Part shown: piece after piece, positions 62,028 through 64,000 of the stretch
Layout: each line of letters begins with the position of its first letter
Numbering within the stretch: position 1 is the first letter of the stretch
The notes under the pieces: model-generated
Databases searched by the model: none
Told to the model about the DNA's origin: nothing
What the model saw: the letters and a program-made list of their open reading frames with translations, nothing else
Source: Nitrospiraceae bacterium
GTDB taxonomy: Bacteria > Nitrospirota > Nitrospiria > Nitrospirales > Nitrospiraceae
Assembly: GCA_019637075.1 (NCBI GenBank)
Contig: JAHBWI010000001.1
Span: forward strand, 124,001 to 188,000
Direction of reading: 5' to 3'
DNA length: 64,000 bases
Position numbers and translations under genes: made by a program

Positions 62028-62535
62028 TTTGTGGGTCCCGCAGCCCTCAATACAGAAACGCCGAGAGGAGCGACCGGAAGAGCGACCATGGACGGACGTG
62101 ATTTGCATGGATCACCGAGTCCATTGAACAGGTGCGTCATGCATTGAACCTGGCGGCAGGCGTCCGTGTTGACATGGATAGGCCGTTGGCGTAGAGACGT
62201 GACGAGGCGCAGGCACACGACGGGGAAGCGGTAGAAACTGTCCGAGGAACTAATACTCCTTACACATGAATCTCCGTAAGTCATTGTAATCTAAGCCAAC
62301 CGTTCAACGTGTCATCGCTTTTTCCTGCAAACGAATTTGATGGTAAATATACTGACAGAGGTACGGTCGGAACTGAATTTGTTGTCAACGGTTCGGCATG
62401 GCGTAATGTGTTGATATATAACAGAAACATTTTTCAGACCATGGCATATATCTGACGTCTCTCCCGAAAACGACGGCAGCTTAAAACGAGAGTAGAATGG
62501 CGGCTTCGGCGGTCCTCGACGACAGGAGTAGATCG

Positions 62536-62629
62536 ATGCAGCAGTCACGATTCTCCGAAGAATAGATCGTCTATCCCGCCTATCCCATCAGTCAAGCCGT
62601 CCAGATCGGCCGGTAGAACAAAATCCGCA
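62536..62629 (+). pseudogene. Remnant of an IS3-family orfA transposase
   Basis: ATG after ACAGGAG reads MQQSRFSEE, then TAG where IS3-type OrfA proteins have Gln, then IV; the family N-terminus is (K/Q)xxRF(T/S)EEQI. A frame change further on gives QAVQIGRPVE, like the usual RQAESGTPV. The rest is gone. Short, so only moderately certain; no terminal repeats were identified. Confidence 0.45.
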
Positions 62630-62729
62630 GTCTTCCCTCCTTACTGGCCTCCGCTTTCTCTTGGGTACCAAACCCATCGAAATTGCCATTCACCAAATTA
62701 ATTGAACCAGCACTAGATAGGGGGAGAGG

Positions 62730-62758
62730 TTGACAGGAAAGTCCTAAAACCCTAGAAA
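62730..62758 (+). promoter_or_regulatory. Possible promoter upstream of the methyltransferase
   Basis: TTGACA (62730-62735), 17 nt, TAGAAA (62753-62758). The -10 is weak and the leader would be about 170 nt. Confidence 0.3.
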
Positions 62759-62937
62759 CTCAGATTCTGAGATCTGGATTGGCTGAATAGGACAATGTAG
62801 GCTGCACTAAAACATAGGTGAGTTTTTCGAATAGAGCTACTTAAGCCCAAATATCTCACGACAATGCCAGCAACTGGTAAATGTTGGCTCAATCTTTCGG
62901 CGGCAAACGGCGCGATTACGGATAAATAAAAGACACT

Positions 62938-64000
62938 ATGCCACTGCTTCATTGGCTCACTCGCGACAAGGACATCCACACCGCCACCCAGGCCCCCTAC
63001 CGCCTGCTTGAAGAAGTGGCAAAGCATTCGCATGGCGATCGTGACGCTGGGAACATGCTCATTCAGGGCGATAATCTCGACGCATTAAAAGCTTTACAAC
63101 CTTATTACGCGGGCAAGGTGAAATGCATCTTTATTGATCCGCCCTACAACACACGTAGCGCTTTTGAGCATTACGACGACAATATTGAACACACACAATG
63201 GCTGGCGATGATGTATCCCCGCCTAGAGCTGTTGCAAAGCCTACTTACCAAGGATGGGAGCATCTGGGTCACAATCGACGACAATGAAGCGCATTACTTG
63301 AAAATCATTATGGATGAGGTTTTCGGACGAAAAAACTTCCTTGCTAAGGTTCTGTGGCAAAAACGAACATCCCCAGATGCACGAATCGAACTAGGCGCTG
63401 CTCACGACCACCTACTTGTCTATGCCAAGGATGCGGGGAAAGTTATTTTCAACAAGCTTCAGCTTTCGAGCGATCAGGCAAAGAACTTCAAGAACCCAGA
63501 CAATGATCCACGAGGTCCATGGGCGTCTACCGACTTCACTGCACAGGGTTGGCGCCCCAACCAGATGTATAAAATCACAACGCCAGCAAACGTCGTCTAT
63601 GAACCGCCAAAAGGAAGATGTTGGTCTAATATTGAAAGCGAATATACCCGTTTGCGCAAAGAAGAAAGAATCTGGTTTGGGAAAAATGGAAAATCTAGAC
63701 CTCGGGTCAAAAATTTTCTAAGTGAAACATCAGGAGTTAGTTCGTGGACCTGGTGGACGAACTCTGAAGTGGGTCATAACCAAGAAGCTAAAAAAGAAAT
63801 CAATGAACTATTCGGTGCAGATGAAGCTTTTGATACCCCTAAGCCAGAGCGCTTGATTAAGAGGATCTTGCAAATTGCCACAGACAAGAATGATCTCGTT
63901 TTGGACTCCTTCCTAGGCTCAGGGACGACCGCCGCCGTCGCACACAAAATGAACCGTCGTTATATTGGTATTGAGACGGGCGATCACGCCATGACCCATT
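62938..64000 (+). CDS. mod: Type III restriction-modification DNA methyltransferase, Mod subunit (5' part)
   Basis: 354 codons open to the window end; the gene continues beyond. MPLLHWLTRDKDIHTATQAP, then NMLIQGDNLDALKALQPYYA, catalytic motif IV DPPYNTRSAFEHYDDN and, C-terminal to it, SAM motif I DSFLGSGTTAAVAHKMNRR. The order DPPY before FxGxG marks beta-class N6-adenine methyltransferases, the Mod type of type III systems. GC content is visibly lower than in the first 62 kb, suggesting acquisition. The restriction subunit would be expected downstream. Confidence 0.85.
   Translation, partial: MPLLHWLTRDKDIHTATQAPYRLLEEVAKHSHGDRDAGNMLIQGDNLDALKALQPYYAGKVKCIFIDPPYNTRSAFEHYDDNIEHTQWLAMMYPRLELLQSLLTKDGSIWVTIDDNEAHYLKIIMDEVFGRKNFLAKVLWQKRTSPDARIELGAAHDHLLVYAKDAGKVIFNKLQLSSDQAKNFKNPDNDPRGPWASTDFTAQGWRPNQMYKITTPANVVYEPPKGRCWSNIESEYTRLRKEERIWFGKNGKSRPRVKNFLSETSGVSSWTWWTNSEVGHNQEAKKEINELFGADEAFDTPKPERLIKRILQIATDKNDLVLDSFLGSGTTAAVAHKMNRRYIGIETGDHAMTH

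Larger units (their letters stand above)
61899..62937. other. Long intergenic stretch with composition change
   Basis: 1,039 nt. The first part is GC-rich and holds regulon site 16. From about 62,170-62,280 the sequence turns AT-rich; the only features I see are the IS3-like remnant near 62536, a CTCAGA/TCTGAG palindrome near 62759 and a possible promoter at 62730. No tRNA or obvious attachment repeat was found. Confidence 0.5.

Noticed and set aside
61899-62300. tRNA or attachment site at the island edge
   Set aside because: No cloverleaf, TPsiC-arm sequence or flanking direct repeat could be found by eye.
62312-62548. 78-codon minus-strand ORF in the AT-rich gap
   Set aside because: No ribosome site, odd composition, and it overlaps the IS-like remnant on the other strand.

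Overview
The window looks like a chromosomal stretch of a Gram-negative, GC-rich bacterium. The protein sequences and gene set (Kdo/heptose LPS genes, outer-membrane barrels, a class I dihydroorotase with PyrR, many PAS/CHASE3 kinases, CsbD and YtxH stress proteins) are most like Nitrospira (Nitrospirota). That assignment comes from recognising sequences, not from a search.

Positions 1-31,600 are mostly housekeeping. In order: the end of proA, two unrecognised genes, gspG, a receiver-HDOD protein and an exported clan-A glycosidase. Next is the pyrimidine block pyrR-pyrB-pyrC-(DUF4149)-carA-(sppA, M48 protease)-carB, headed by a promoter, a PyrR-binding hairpin, a small leader ORF and an intrinsic terminator. 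It is followed by greA, a SAM hydroxide adenosyltransferase, an RND-type adaptor without its pump, an outer-membrane barrel and bioA. A block then starts at a consensus promoter: lepA-lepB-hldE(kinase)-kdsB-pyrG-kdsA-kdsD-pgsA-plsY (translation factor, signal peptidase, LPS sugars, CTP, phospholipid).

Positions 31,700-62,030 are an accessory stress region. It holds superoxide dismutase, two CsbD proteins (one exported), YtxH and YihY proteins, three small Cys-rich zinc-site proteins, a large sensor kinase with two partners, bacterioferritin, a CBS protein, a small metallothionein, a cupredoxin-like lipoprotein, GlgX/TreZ/TreY and a GH15 enzyme (glycogen to trehalose), two NarL-type regulators, outer-membrane proteins and an exported Lys/Glu-rich LEA-like protein. 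Sixteen intergenic sites here share one layout: a 16-bp dyad CTMGGG-N4-NCCNAG placed 22 or 23 bp upstream of a -10-like hexamer, on both strands and facing the next gene. This suggests one class-II type activator regulon tying these genes together; its regulator is not identified. It is the most interesting signal in the window.

From about 62,170 to the end the DNA becomes AT-richer. It carries a decayed IS3-like orfA fragment and the start of a type III restriction-modification methyltransferase that runs off the window, consistent with the edge of an acquired island.
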